Positions 43,354-54,659 are shown, counted from the first letter of the stretch. The stretch is DNA of 64,000 nt from Halicephalobus mephisto (GCA_009193035.1 SWDT01000148.1:1-64000); one strand, 5' to 3'. Notes: a model not told the origin generated them from the sequence alone. Program-made: numbers and translations.

Positions 43354-44539
43354 ATGCGATCAAGTCGTTTCGTAATTCATTTACGGCGATTTGCCTTGAT
43401 CACCATTAACAATGAATTCGTTAGGTTGTATTCGATGTCTTCGACGGTCATCAGGCCTTTCATCAATGCTGCGGGAGAACCTAATTTGTTCCAAATTCCT
43501 GTGAGTTTGAAGACCAGGAAAGGAGATTCGGTCCAGTTGGACGCGGTTTTTCAGGTTTGGTTTTTTTGATTTTGCCTATTCATATATGGATTTTTGGTTT
43601 TTAGGACACTAAACCTGAAGGATCGTCCATTGGAACGGTTATCAACATTCATGGAGCTCCCGGCAGCCACAAGGACTACAAATACGTGAATCCCAAATTG
43701 GAAGCCGCTGGGTTGAGGATTATCGGAGTAAACTGGCCTGGATGCGGTTATAGTTCCTGTAAGTTGTCTCTTCATTCAAATTACACCTAATCCCATTCTT
43801 CAGATGACGAAAGACTTGAGAATCACAATTTCGAACGTGTTCAGTATGCTCAGCAAATCATAGATGCGTTGGATCTCCCCAAAAAGTCAATAATTTTCCT
43901 TGGACATAGCCGAGGATCTGAAAATGCGCTCAAAATGGCCGTCAGAAACCCAGACAAGACAGTTGGGTTCATATCCGCGAATCCCATCGGCGTTCGTCGT
44001 CATCGTGGAGCCCATATCCGACTATTCACATTGTTAGCCGAATTCTGGAGAATATTACCTTTGAGATGGATTTCTAACTACATTCTTTACTTGGTTTTCT
44101 CTAAATTTGCTCAGTTCAAGGTACGAGACGGCCATACATGTGGAGTTGCGATGTGTATGCTGACAAGACTGGACTACGCCGACGCCATTCCGTATATCGA
44201 GAAATACAACAAGAGTGATTTAAGATCTGTACTAGTCTATGGCGGCAATGATTGGTTGATTGAACCTGAGGTTAGCCGTGAATTTTTAAGTTTATTCGAC
44301 AATAACCATGAAATTGTAAGCTTTTTTACTTTTTGGTTTTTAAACGTTGCCTACTTTAGTCGAGCTTTACAAAAGACGAAGACCCAGAAGCAACAGAAGC
44401 TGTGAAACAAGAGATTTCAAATGACAGAAAAACAATAGGAGTGTTTTGTGTTAAAGGCGGACACTTTCTACAAAAGGATCGAGGTGATCTCATCGCTGAG
44501 GCCATATTAGCAATGTTCAAAGCTAATCGGAAGGAGTAA
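43354..44539 (+). CDS. Alpha/beta hydrolase, nematode DUF1057-type
   Basis: Predicted serine hydrolase of unknown substrate. Exons 43354-43554, 43605-43758, 43804-44315 and 44360-44539 are in phase with introns of 44-50 bp, giving 348 residues. The fold begins with INIHGAPGSHKDYKYV (HG-x-PG oxyanion motif) and GVNWPGCGYSS. The nucleophile elbow is GHSRGSENAL (Ser at residue 154), the acid probably D268 in YGGNDWLIEP, and the base H324 in KGGHFLQKD, so the triad looks complete. The N-terminal 30 residues are basic and hydrophobic (MRSSRFVIHLRRFALITINN) and could be a mitochondrial or membrane signal; Met26 (MSSTVIRP) is an alternative start. AATAAA lies at 44572. The LYAR-like gene follows at operon spacing. 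Confidence 0.85.
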
Positions 44540-44571
44540 CTTTTGTGCAATAAGACCCCTAATCTTTCGAT

Positions 44572-44577
44572 AATAAA
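44572..44577 (+). terminator. poly(A) signal of the hydrolase gene
   Basis: AATAAA 33 nt after the hydrolase stop and about 95 nt before the trans-splice-like acceptor of the next gene. Confidence 0.7.
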
Positions 44578-44660
44578 AGAATGTTTTACTGTACGTTTTA
44601 TGAAAAACACTGGTTTCTGTCCGTTTGTTATTGTTTTGGTTCGTTTTGAATTTTTTAAGT

Positions 44661-44668
44661 AATTTTAG
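44661..44668 (+). promoter_or_regulatory. Probable trans-splice acceptor (SL2-type position)
   Basis: AATTTTAG followed by GTACTGATCTCAAA and the LYAR start codon 15 nt later. Its distance from the upstream poly(A) signal (about 95 nt) matches nematode operon junctions. Confidence 0.5.
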
Positions 44669-44682
44669 GTACTGATCTCAAA

Positions 44683-45174
44683 ATGGTGTTCTTTGCTTGT
44701 TTCAACTGTGGAGATTCGCTGAAGAAAAACCAAGTCGAAAAGCACAAAAACAAATGTGCAATGACGTCATTGTCCTGTTTAGACTGTCACAAGGATTTTG
44801 ATCAAGAATCTTATGCCACCCATTATTCTTGTGTTACTGAAGCTGAACGAGTTCAAGGATCACTATACAAAGCGAAGGAAAATAAGGCAGAGAAAAAAAG
44901 AAAAATGTGGACGGATGCTATTAATAGAGCTATTAAAAATGCTAAAGATGGACAAGTTCGGAAAATTCTAGTGTCGATCAAGGACGAACCAAATACTCCG
45001 ATGAAAGAAGCACCGTTTAAGAACTTTTTGAAAAACAAAGGTATTCATAAACCATTTCCTGCTACAGAAGCATTTCGTCTAATTAAAGAAGCTGCTGAAG
45101 AAATTCAACGAGAATCTTCCAAGAAGTCAGTAGAAGAAGAAATTAAAGAAGTATCAAAAGAAATTTCTAAGTAA
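44683..45174 (+). CDS. LYAR-like nucleolar zinc-finger protein
   Basis: Homologue of LYAR, a nucleolar RNA/DNA-binding factor linked to pre-rRNA processing and cell growth. Single exon, 163 residues. Two C2HC fingers fit the family exactly: C6, C9, H21, C25 and C32, C35, H47, C50, in MVFFACFNCGDSLKKNQVEK and LDCHKDFDQESYATHYSC. After TEAERVQGSLYK comes a Lys-rich helix (KENKAEKKRKMWTDAINRAI) and a conserved-looking domain ending FKNFLKNKGIHKPFPATEAF. The end is a short acidic/basic tail (EEEIKEVSKEISK), shorter than in vertebrate LYAR. It probably forms an operon with the hydrolase upstream. The stop is only about 110 bp from the convergent potassium-channel stop. Confidence 0.92.
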   Translation: MVFFACFNCGDSLKKNQVEKHKNKCAMTSLSCLDCHKDFDQESYATHYSCVTEAERVQGSLYKAKENKAEKKRKMWTDAINRAIKNAKDGQVRKILVSIKDEPNTPMKEAPFKNFLKNKGIHKPFPATEAFRLIKEAAEEIQRESSKKSVEEEIKEVSKEISK

Positions 45175-45282
45175 TGTTGTTTATTTTTATAAAACGTTGA
45201 TTTTGAAATGCATGATAGCTCTTTTCACGCACAAATCTGAGGTGTCTAGAGAATATTGAGCAAATTCAGGCAGGTTTGATCC

Positions 45283-48200
45283 TCAAAAGACCAAGAAAGG
45301 CTCGTGATTCGGCAGTGATTGAAGGGCTTTTTGCATCTGCTTACTTGATATGGAGGCGTTGTCATCAAAGTACTGCGCATACTGTAATTTAGGATTTAGT
45401 TAAATTTTAGTTTTTTAACGTACCGCGTCTTCAATCCATTTGAAAAAGTGGACATTGTACGGTACAAACGGTTGTCGAAGAAGGTGTTCCTGGACTTCAA
45501 GAAATCGTTTCAGATCTTCCAATGTTATTCGTTCTTTACTGGGTCTGGAATAATGGAAGTTTAAGATTGTGGAATTAAGGATGGAATTTTTAGGATTTTG
45601 TGAAAGTTGGATTTTTTGGAAATTTCTACGAGATTCTGGAGGATTTCAGAAGCTTGAGGAATTGTAGGTTTTAGAAATGTGAAATTACTGAAGTTTTTAG
45701 AATCTTTAAGTGGATTCTGGATGTTTCATAGGATTCTAGAACTTTTCCGATTTTTCGAAAAATTAGAAAAATTTAGAAATTTTTTAATTTCGAAAATTTC
45801 CATGATTCTAGGGAACTTATAAAATTCTAAAAAATTTTAGATTCTGAAGAATTCTACAAAAATTTCTAAAATTAAACTTTTAAAAATTTTTTAATTTCGA
45901 AAATTAAACTTTTAAAAATTTTGAAATTTCTAAAATTAAACTTAAAAATTTTTTAATTTCGAAAATTAAACTTTTAAAAATTTTTTAATTTCGAAAATTA
46001 AACTTAAAAATTTTGAAATTTCGAAAATTAAACTTTTAAAAATTTTTTAATTTCGAAAATTAAACTTTTAAAAATTTTGAAATTTCGAAAATTAAACTTT
46101 TAAAAATTTTTTAATTTCGAAAATTAAACTTTTTATAAAAATAAAAAATGAACCTTGTCTTTTTGAGTGCTGCGATGATCTTCATGGCTTCTCTTATGTC
46201 GTCACTCATGTTGGCAAATCCCTTCCTGGCTCCTCTGATCTTCCTTCCGAAGTAGTGCAATTTCGTGAATGTCCTCTTCAAAGTGGAACTACAGAGATCC
46301 AAACTGGCCGTAATCACAGCCAATCCGATTATCACGTAGGCTACTGTCAACTGTAATTTGATTTTAAATTTAGAAAATTCAAATTTTAAACATTTTCTAA
46401 TTTATATATTCTTTATTTTCTAACATTTCCGAATTTCTACATTTCTTTAAAATTTCATACATTTTCAATTTTAAATATTTCTAAATTTCTAAATTTCGAA
46501 TATTTCTAAATTTTAAATATTTTTAAATATTTCTAAATTTTAAATATTTTTTTATTTCTTAATATTTCTAAATTTTGAACATTTTTATGATTTTTAAATT
46601 TCTAAGATTTTTAAATTTTGAATATTTTCAGATTTTGAATATTTCTAAATTCTGAATATTTTAAAGATTTTTAAATTTTGAATATTTTCAGATTTTGAAT
46701 ATTTTTAAGGTTTTTAAATTTTGAATATTTTCAGATTTTGAATATTTTTAAGGTTTTTAAATTTTGAATATTTTTAGATTTTTAACATTGTTGAAAAAGA
46801 ACTTACAGCGAGGTATAGTGTACTTTGCACCCTAATGTTCCCTAATCCGATGGTAGTGATGGTGTTAAACGAAAAAAAGACTCCGTGGACGTAGGACCAG
46901 ATGGCTCCTTTTTCGAAGGCATTGAACAACAAACTTCCCAGAGAACAGTAACCTATAACAAGGGCGAAATAACTGTAAATCGGCAACTGAAGTCGTTCTT
47001 CTTCGTCATCGTTATCGCTGTCTCCATCGTTGGTTCTTCTTTTTCGTTTTCGAATTTCTCTGAAAATTTAAAAAATTAATTTTTAAAATTTGGAAATTTT
47101 AAATAAAAAATTCCAAAATTTTTATTTAAAAAATTACCAAAAATAAAAAATTCCGAAAACCTTTAATTAAAAAATTAATTTTTAAAATTTGGAAGATTTT
47201 TATTTAAAAAATTATTAAAAATAAAAAATTTCGAGATCTTTTAGAAAATTCAAAAATTTTAAATAATTTCGAAAGTTTCTGTAAAATTTGGAAGATTTTA
47301 GAATCTACTGTGGAATTTTAATTTAATAAATATTATAAATAAAAAATTGTTCAAAAAGAGAACTTTCTAAGAACTTTAAAATTCGAACTTTTAGGTATTG
47401 ATTATAAATTTCGGAATTTCTCACAGAGGTCCAGTTACTCAAAAAAGTCATTTTCGGTTTTTAAAAAATTCTGCGATATGTGATAGTTTCGGACTCAGCC
47501 TAATATGGCACTAACCCATAGCCACACTTCCTCAAAATACTAAAACAGCTTTTTTACGTAATTTACTCCCACTGTCTAGGAAAATCTTCACGACGAAAAA
47601 AATTCTATATTAAGGTCTACAATACAGTAAACATTAAAATAAATTCTGCAGTTTGCTCGCAACATTAGAAAAAGTTGATATTCATATTTTTACATTTATA
47701 AAGATTGTGAAATTAAAATAAAATCTGCAGTTTGCTCGCAACAGTTAGGCAGATTGGGTTTGTTTAGTTGTTGCGTGAAAATTCAACTTGATTTTGACGT
47801 CGAGTTTTTTACAGACCTCAATACTGATAAATTACACACAAAAAATCGCAACATTTAACAAAAGACATACTCAATGTCATTCAGAAACTACGAAATCTTC
47901 CGTGACGAAATACTGTACATTTGTTACATTTTACATCGTGTAAAAGTTGTGATTTTTTTAAGTGATTTTTGTGATGATAAATCTCCAAAAAACCCACCCA
48001 GAGTCAATGGACGCTTCGTCAGACCCTCTGATGTAGTCCTTGACAGCATCCACCACACTAGCAACCCACGAGAATATCGACAACATGGTGCCGTAAAATC
48101 TGATGACAATATCAGACAAGAATTTACCAATATCTGCAGCAGTAATAAACATGAGCGGAATTCCCAAAAGACCAAAAAAGACGGTGAATATTCGACCCGC

Positions 48201-48927
48201 ATCGGTTGTCGGTGTTAGGTGATCATAACCTGGAATTACAGTAGATTACTGAGAAAGTACCGGTTGGGTTTGATACCAGTAGATGTGATAACAGTAAGCC
48301 CGTAAAGGACAGAACTCGCAAACGTCCACTTTGTGGTTAGCGATTCTTCGCTGTCGGTCCACATCTGGTCTTCTCGAGTGAACCGATTATCGTATTCATG
48401 TGTTCGAGAAAGAACTGACAGTAACGGTCTCATCCGCCTCTCAACCTGGAAATATAAATGAAGCTAATAAAAAAATTTAAGAAGTGTTTCCCCTTCAATC
48501 AAATGGTGCAGTGGTTTAAATTCCCACTTAGTACGGAAATACCCCAGAGTTCGATTCCTTTACCCCGCATGTCTCTTTAATTTTGCTTTTTTAAAACTCA
48601 CGGTGCTTGAATTTACAGGACCATTGGAGCAGATGGATACTGTCTCGTTTAATATCAGTTGATAAACATGTAAAATCTGTTTCAACTTGTCTCTCTTCTG
48701 ACTCAACTCGTTTTCCGCTTCCAGAAACATGAAAATCGCGGCCCCTATTCCGATATAGCTGAGCAATATGATATTCAACCCGACATGAGGGGCCATGATC
48801 TTGAGGAAATTGACAGTTTTCTGCCATAGTGTCTCTTTCTCGCTCGGGGTTTCCTCTGCGTCGAGTACTATGTCTCCATCCCCGTGCTTTAGGGGTAATT
48901 CGTCCCATTTTACCCTTCCGAGGTTTT
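45283..48927 (-). CDS. Two-pore-domain potassium channel (TWK family), first exon not found
   Basis: Background K+ channel of the plasma membrane. Exons 48927-48602, 48445-48277, 48229-47998, 47059-46807, 46350-46154, 45544-45424 and 45381-45283 join in phase, giving 464 residues plus an unseen N-terminus. TM1 is IMAPHVGLNIILLSYIGIGA, followed by an extracellular loop with NETVSIC. Pore 1 is SSVLYGLTVITSTGYDHLTP, TM2 FTVFFGLLGIPLMFITAADI. TM3 follows the basic loop RKRKRRTNDGDSDNDDEEER. Pore 2 is FSFNTITTIGLGNI, TM4 LTVAYVIIGLAVITASLDLC. The C-terminus ends NHEPFLVF. Filter 1 reads GYD rather than GYG, across a splice junction. The first exon listed starts with two bases of a split codon after TTTTTAG, so an upstream exon, or trans-splicing with start at Met 48796 (MAPHVG), is needed. 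Confidence 0.88.
45560..46140. repeat. Intron repeat, 33-bp unit
   Basis: In a K2P intron. From 45880 on, about eight copies of AAATTAAACTTTTAAAAATT / TTTTAATTTCG (33 bp, often as 66-bp pairs). 45560-45880 is a looser GGATTCTGGA... repeat. Confidence 0.75.
46400..46795. repeat. Intron repeat with AAATTTTGAATATTTTCAG unit
   Basis: AT-rich tandem units (20-48 bp) between two K2P exons, such as AAATTTTGAATATTTTCAGA. The units mimic acceptor sites (TTTTCAG). Confidence 0.7.
47060..47997. other. Large K2P intron
   Basis: AT-rich with two words repeated at about 47648 and 47725 (TCTGCAGTTTGCTCGCAACA). No exon or RNA gene recognised. Confidence 0.4.
48497..48572 (+). other. tRNA-like relic with A-box and B-box words
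   Basis: Within a K2P intron on the opposite strand. AATGGTGCAGTGGTTTAAAT resembles a tRNA D-arm/A box and AGAGTTCGATTCC a B box, at about the right spacing (48 nt). The anticodon and T stems pair poorly and no acceptor stem is evident, so a functional tRNA is unlikely; a decayed tRNA or tRNA-derived element fits better. Confidence 0.3.
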
Positions 48928-48934
48928 CTAAAAA

Positions 48935-49085
48935 TTATTATACTAAAAAATTGAAAAAATTTAAAAATTATTATACTAAAAAATTTAAAAATTATTATAC
49001 TAAAAAATTGAAAAAATTAAAAAATTATTGTACTAAAAAATTTTAAAATTATTATACTAAAAAATTGAAAAAATTTAAAAATTTT
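48935..49085. repeat. Short tandem repeat AAAATTATTATACTAAAAAATTG
   Basis: Five copies of a 25-35 bp AT unit directly upstream of the first identified K2P exon. Confidence 0.8.
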
Positions 49086-49184
49086 CGTTCTGGAATTAAA
49101 ATCTTTTTGAAAATTATCAATTTGAGACTAAAATTTTATTTTTCATTTTTTAAATTAAAATTTTTATTTTTTAAAATTCTCTAT

Positions 49185-49660
49185 TATTAAAGGACCAAGA
49201 ATTAACTTTTTCAAATTTCCCGCCATTTTTACAGTAAATCGAATTTTTCGTTTCAAGATTAAAAATAAACTTTTTCAAATTTCCCGCTAATTTTACAGTA
49301 AAATCGAATTTTTCGTTTCAAGATTAAAAATAAACTTTTTCAAATTTCCCGCCAATTTTACAGTAAATCGAATTTTTCGTTTCAAGATTAAAAATAAACT
49401 TTTTCAAATTTCCCGCCATTTTTACAGTAAATCGAATTTTTCGTTTCAAGATTAAAAATAAACTTTTTCAAATTTCCCGCCATTTTTACAGTAAATCGAA
49501 TTTTTCGTTCCAGGATTAAAAATAAACTTTTTCAAATTTCCCGCCATTTTTACAGTAAAATTGAATTTTTCGTTCCAAGATTAAAAATAAACTTTTTCAA
49601 ATTTCCCGCCATTTTTACAGTAAAATCGAATTTTTCGTTTCAAGACCAAGAACTAAATTT
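49185..49660. repeat. 64-bp minisatellite, seven well-preserved copies
   Basis: The unit holds ATTAAAAATAAACTTTTTCA, AATTTCCCGCCATTTTTACA and GTAAATCGAATTTTTCGTTT. CCCGCC/CCCGCT occurs at about 49219, 49283, 49348, 49412, 49477, 49540 and 49605 (period 63-65). Copies differ at very few positions, so it is young or homogenised. Confidence 0.92.
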
Positions 49661-50680
49661 TTGTAAATTCCCTATTGTTTCTTGCATACAGTATGCAACA
49701 GTGATGTCATATTCGCAAATGTTTGTGTATTTTCCAAAAATACAAAATTTCGAAACTGAAAACATCACGCAGTCAGTCCCCCGAGTACTTTAGTGTAAAT
49801 TGACTGGTCACTAGCTTAGGAACGGCCGATTTCCGTTTCCGGAAAGGGTCCATTTGAGGGGTTCCCACGTTCCCCATTTGTGAAGATTCAGAAAACACAA
49901 AGAATATGTAAATTAATTCGTTTAAGTTTCGGAAGGAAAAAGGACCAACTGTCTGGAAGTGCCGAATCTGAAAACACCCTAATTGGACAGTAGTTTCGAA
50001 ATAAATCCAAAATTACCAATTTGAGCAAAAGCTGAAAATTCAGCCAACATAAACCTAAAGGTGTTAGATATCTGAGTTGATCCTACAGTCGCCATAATCG
50101 AGTTAAACAATATTTAGTGACAAATTCAGACAATTCAAGCCAGAATGAAAGACTCAAAAAGGAAATCTGGAAATTGGAGCTTTTGGAAAATACCGGAAGT
50201 CAATTTCTTCCAAGAGTGAACATGGCCAGATTATTCATAAGTTCCAAAATGACACCAAACATGACCTCTGGTGTAATAATAGTTCAAAAATATTTTGTAC
50301 TAAATCCGGAGGGTATTTAAAAACATTGAAAACAGAATTTTAGGAATACGAAAATTGAGTTCACATTAATGAAACAACTGGATTTGAGGATTTCAAACAA
50401 GTCTGGACAGGAGTCGGGACTTGGGAAAATTGGATTAGAAAAAACCACATGGTCCAGACGAGAAATATAAATTTAAAAAGCGAAAAAGTTTTGAAAAATC
50501 AAAAAGTAACTTTTTAAAGTAAAATTACTGTAATTCAATAGCTTTTATAATAAAAGTTTAAAATTTCGTCAAAGTAAATTTAAAGAAAATGAATCGGCAT
50601 ATAAGAATATTATATGGTTAGAGGACTTTAATATAAGATTTTATAGGATTAATTTCCATCTGGAAATGGGCTTTAGTTAG
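49661..50680. other. Region 5' of the K2P gene, possible first exon
   Basis: Mixed composition. On the minus strand 49885-49784 encodes MGNVGTPQMDPFRKRKSAVP and runs on to a TGA; it might be the missing K2P first exon, but no donor with the needed phase (one spare base) and consensus was found. 50100-50470 has no supported gene. Confidence 0.3.
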
Positions 50681-51120
50681 ATTTGCTTCAGAATATCAAA
50701 AACAATAAAAATAAAAAAAATCGATATAGTAGTATGTTGTATTACTAATATATTTTAAAATAAAATTTGCTTATAAAGTCGATTTATAAAACTATAGAAT
50801 TTCATATTCATTTGCTTTATAATATTAGAAAAAATCAAAAATAAATCGATATAGTGGTATTTTGTATTACTAATATATTTTAAAATAAAATTTGCCTATA
50901 AGATCGATTTATAAAATTATAGAATTTCATATTCATTTGCTTTATAATATTAGAAAAAATAAAAATAAACCGATATAGTAGTATTCTGTATTACTAATAT
51001 ATTTTAAAGTAAAATTTGCCTATAAGATCGATTTATAAAATTATAGAATTTCATATTCATTTGCTTTATAATATTAAAAATAAATCGATATAGTGGTATT
51101 TTGTATTACTAGTACAATTT
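50681..51120. repeat. Tandem repeat, about 122-126-bp unit
   Basis: Three to four copies with TTTCATATTCATTTGCTTTA, AATCGATATAGTGGTATTTT, GTATTACTAATATATTTTAA and GCCTATAAGATCGATTTATA. Confidence 0.88.
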
Positions 51121-52300
51121 AGTTTAGATCTCGCTTGTGTTAATTTCTAATGATATATGGTGTTTACATATTTGTTTTATAATGTTAGAAAAGTAAAAAA
51201 CACATCAGTATTGAAGTATTCTATGTTGTGAGAATATTTCAACACAACTGTTCTCTATACAGTCAAATCCCAATGATATAAGATCCTTCTATATCGATTT
51301 ATTTTGTAAAATTAAAAAGCAAATCGATATAAGAGTACTTTGCCATCAGAACATACTAATATAGACCTTTTTTATACAGTCAATTTTTAATAATAAGGAT
51401 TCTTTATACGGGTTTATTTTACAATATTAGAAAAAATAGAAAATAAATCGCTTTAGAAGCGTTTTGTATCACCGATATATAATTATATAAACTCCCTCAT
51501 ATAGTAAGTTTTTAACAATAAAGATTTTCTATATGGATTTATCTCATAAAGCTAAAGAAAGTGAGAGATAAATCGACATGGACGTGTTTTCTCTAACTGG
51601 CATGTATTAATATAAACTTCCTTTATATGGTAAATGCTGAATGAAACAAGATTTTTATGTACTACCTTTGGTTTACAATGTTAGAGAAAAAACGGATTGT
51701 TAAATAGGTCTCTAATGTAACTAACAGATAATTATATATACTTCCTTAAATGGTTAATTTTTGAATATAAAAATCGTTCTATACTGATTTATCTTATAAC
51801 GTCGAACTATATATAAAAACAAATTGGTGTAGGAGTATTTTACATCAAAATAACTATACTATTATAAACTTCCTTATATAGTCAGTTTTTAATCTTATTT
51901 ATCCTTCTTATACTAAGTTTTTACGACATAAAAATATATTAAAAAAATCGGTACGAACATATTTTACATCAGAATAACTATACTATTATAAACTTCCTTA
52001 AAAGGTTAATTTTTAGATATAAAAATCGTTCTATACTGATTTATCTTATAACGTCAAACTATATAAAAATAAATTGGTGTAGGAGTATTTTACATCAAAA
52101 TAACTATACTATTATAAACTTCCTTATATAGTCAGTTTTTAATCTTATTTATCCTTCTTATACTAAGTTTTTATAACACTATTAATCAATGTAAAAATGT
52201 TTCATATTACTAAAATTTACCATATAATTCTTCCCTATACTTTGAATTTTCAACAACACCAAATTTTCCTATATTTATTTTTTTAATTTTCTAAATTAAA
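51121..52300. repeat. Diverged continuation of the ATCGATATAG array
   Basis: Recognisable but decayed units (TTAGAAAAAATAGAAAATAA; TATAAACTTCCTTATATAGT). One segment is a cleaner duplication: TTGGTGTAGGAGTATTTTAC at about 51822 and 52072 (250 bp apart). Confidence 0.65.
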
Positions 52301-52544
52301 TTACAAAGTTTAAGGAATTTAAAAATAAACCCTCACCTTTGATGAACTGCATAAAGAAATATGAGGGATTATTGTACATTTTTGAAAATTTTAATAAATT
52401 TTTTCGGATAAAATAAAAAATTTTTAATTTAAATCTTTTTGGACTTTTTTAATATATTTCTAAATTTTTTCTTCCATGTTTTATCCCCGAAAAATTCCCA
52501 CATTTTAAACTGCAAAATAAATCCAAAAATTTTTGCAATTTTCC

Positions 52545-53020
52545 GTGATGTTTCATAAAAAACGTAACTTTTGACTTTATAACAATTACGAAATGTGATG
52601 ATTATATTATACTTTTTATAAAAATTAAACTTTTGTGACGAAAATTAAAATTTGATAATGACGATTTATATTTGTTATTGCACCAAAAGTTACACTTTTT
52701 TGCGATGTTTCATAAAAAAAAGTAACTTTTGACTCTATAACAATTACGAAATGTGACGATTGTGTTATATTTTTTATGAACATTAAACTTTTGTGACGAA
52801 AATTGAAATTTGATAATGAAGATTTATATTTGTTATTGCTCCAAAAGTTACACTTTTTTGCGATGTTTCATAAAAAAAGTAACTTTCAACCTAGTAACAA
52901 TTACGAAATGTGACGATTGTATTATATTTTTTAAGAACATTAAACTTTTGTGACGAAAATTGAAATTTGATAATGAAGATTTATATTTGTTATTGCACCA
53001 AAAGTTACACTTTTTCCGTG
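52545..53020. repeat. Three tandem copies related to the 22.5-kb MITE
   Basis: About 155-bp units with TTTCATAAAAAAAGTAACTT, AACAATTACGAAATGTGACG, AAACTTTTGTGACGAAAATT and CACCAAAAGTTACAC. The middle matches the reverse complement of the 22468-22616 element (ACGAAATGTGA..; TTGTGACGAAAATTAAAA), so these are the same family, here amplified in tandem. Confidence 0.75.
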
Positions 53021-54420
53021 ATGTTTGTCGACTTTTTGACAGTGGTCCGAAATTTCAGATTACGTTATTTTTTAAAAATATTATTTAAATAATGTTTCGA
53101 AAATCCGTCTTTCCCGGAGGCATTGTTTTCCTTTTTTCAAAAAGTGTCGTATTGTCTCCAGAGACCCTCAGGGGTTGACTCGCTTTCAACTCGGACAAGT
53201 CATAGATTCAGGATGAGCAAACTTCAATATTGTTTTTTCAGACATTATCGATCGGAAATTGTCGTTTTGACAACAATGCCATAATTTCTTTGAAAATTTT
53301 TTAAAACGTGGTCCCGAGGGGAAAGATCAAAAGGAATTAAAAACCAAGATCGAAGATAACGACATCTGGAAGTCGTTAAAAGGCGAAAACAATCTGTCGA
53401 AAATGTTATAGGCCATTTGGCCCGTGGCAATTGATCTCTTTGGTTTCGAAATCCGATCCGGATAAAACAAAAAAGTGCAAAATAAAGATAAACGATTTAA
53501 AATCACAAAGATTAAATTTTTTCGAACAGCGGATTTTTAGTTTTTTTTTCATATTTAAAAAAAATTATACAATAATTTTTGCAAATTTTATTATTTTTAA
53601 TAAAAATTATTTTCGAAATCATGATCGAGTTAAATAAGTTAAAAAATATTTTTAAATAGAAAATTCCGACGTTTTTAAGATTTTATTATTTTTGTTAATG
53701 ATTTTTTGTCATTTTGGACATTTTGAAAATTTTAGAAAAAATATTTTCAACAATATGTTCAATTTTAAAAATTTTTTCGATCATAAATTTCAGAAATTTT
53801 GGTGTTTTGGATCTTTTACAATTTATTTTAAAAATGATCTTTGGCGTTTTGGACACTTTGAAAGTTTTAGGAAGAATATTTTTGGCGATATGTTCAATTT
53901 TAAAAAATTTGATTAAAATATTTTGATAAAAATCTTCAATTTTAAAAAACTTTAAAAATTTCGTAATCGAAAATTTAACAAATTATTGTCATTTTGGACA
54001 CTTTGAAAATTTCGATTAAAATATTTCTATCAAAATTTTCAATTTTAAAGAATTTCAAAAATTTCGTAATCAAAAATTTAACAAATTATTGCCATTTTGG
54101 ACACTTTGAAAAATTTGATAAAAATGAACTTTGATATTGAACACATTTATGATTTAAGTTAAAAAATAAATTTAACAGGAAATTTAAACAAAAATTCAAT
54201 TTCTGATTTTTTGTCTTGTGTTCATTTCGGATAAGTTAAAAATAATTATTGATCGAAAATTCCGTGCGCTTTGGCAGTATAGGCACTCCGTCGTTTATAT
54301 TAAAAAAGATTTTATGCTATATTTAAATCATAAAATTCAATTTTAAATTTTTAAATTTTCATTAATTTTATATGAAATAAAAACAATAAAAAAAGATTTC
54401 TACAAATTGTAGCATTGTGA
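53021..54420. other. Mixed and AT-rich DNA with a possible exon-like segment
   Basis: At 53270-53412 a plus frame reads FENFLKRGPEGKDQKELKTK then DIWKSLKGENNLSKML to a TAG, with exon-like amino-acid content but no ATG or acceptor in the right phase. 53690-54130 has about four units of TTGTCATTTTGGACACTTTG / AAAATTTCGATTAAAATATT. No gene is called. Confidence 0.35.
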
Positions 54421-54424
54421 ACAT

Positions 54425-54625
54425 TTCGCCAAATATATAAAAAATTGATTTTTGACTTTATGGACATTTTGCCAAATGTATTAAAAAGTGATTTTTGACG
54501 TTATGGGTATTTCGCCAAGTATATTAAGAGTGATTTTTGGCATTGTAGGCATTTCGCCAAATGTATTAAAAAGAGTGATTTTTGGCGTTATGGGTATTTC
54601 GCCAAATAAATTAAAAAATCGACTT
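54425..54625. repeat. TTTGGCGTT/AACGCCAAA family, locus 3
   Basis: Four units of about 52-58 bp: ATTTTTGGCGTTATGGGTAT and TTCGCCAAATGTATTAAAAA. They share the core of the 9.4-kb and 35.7-kb arrays. Confidence 0.8.
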
Positions 54626-54659
54626 TTGGTGGGAAATTTGAATTCTAAATCATCCAAAC

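Noticed and set aside
48497..48572. Functional tRNA gene
   Set aside because: Only box-like words match; anticodon and T stems mispair and no acceptor stem is found.
48591..48908. 105-codon minus frame starting MGRITPKARG
   Set aside because: Overlaps the K2P exon in another frame; the K2P frame has TM1 and correct splice phases.
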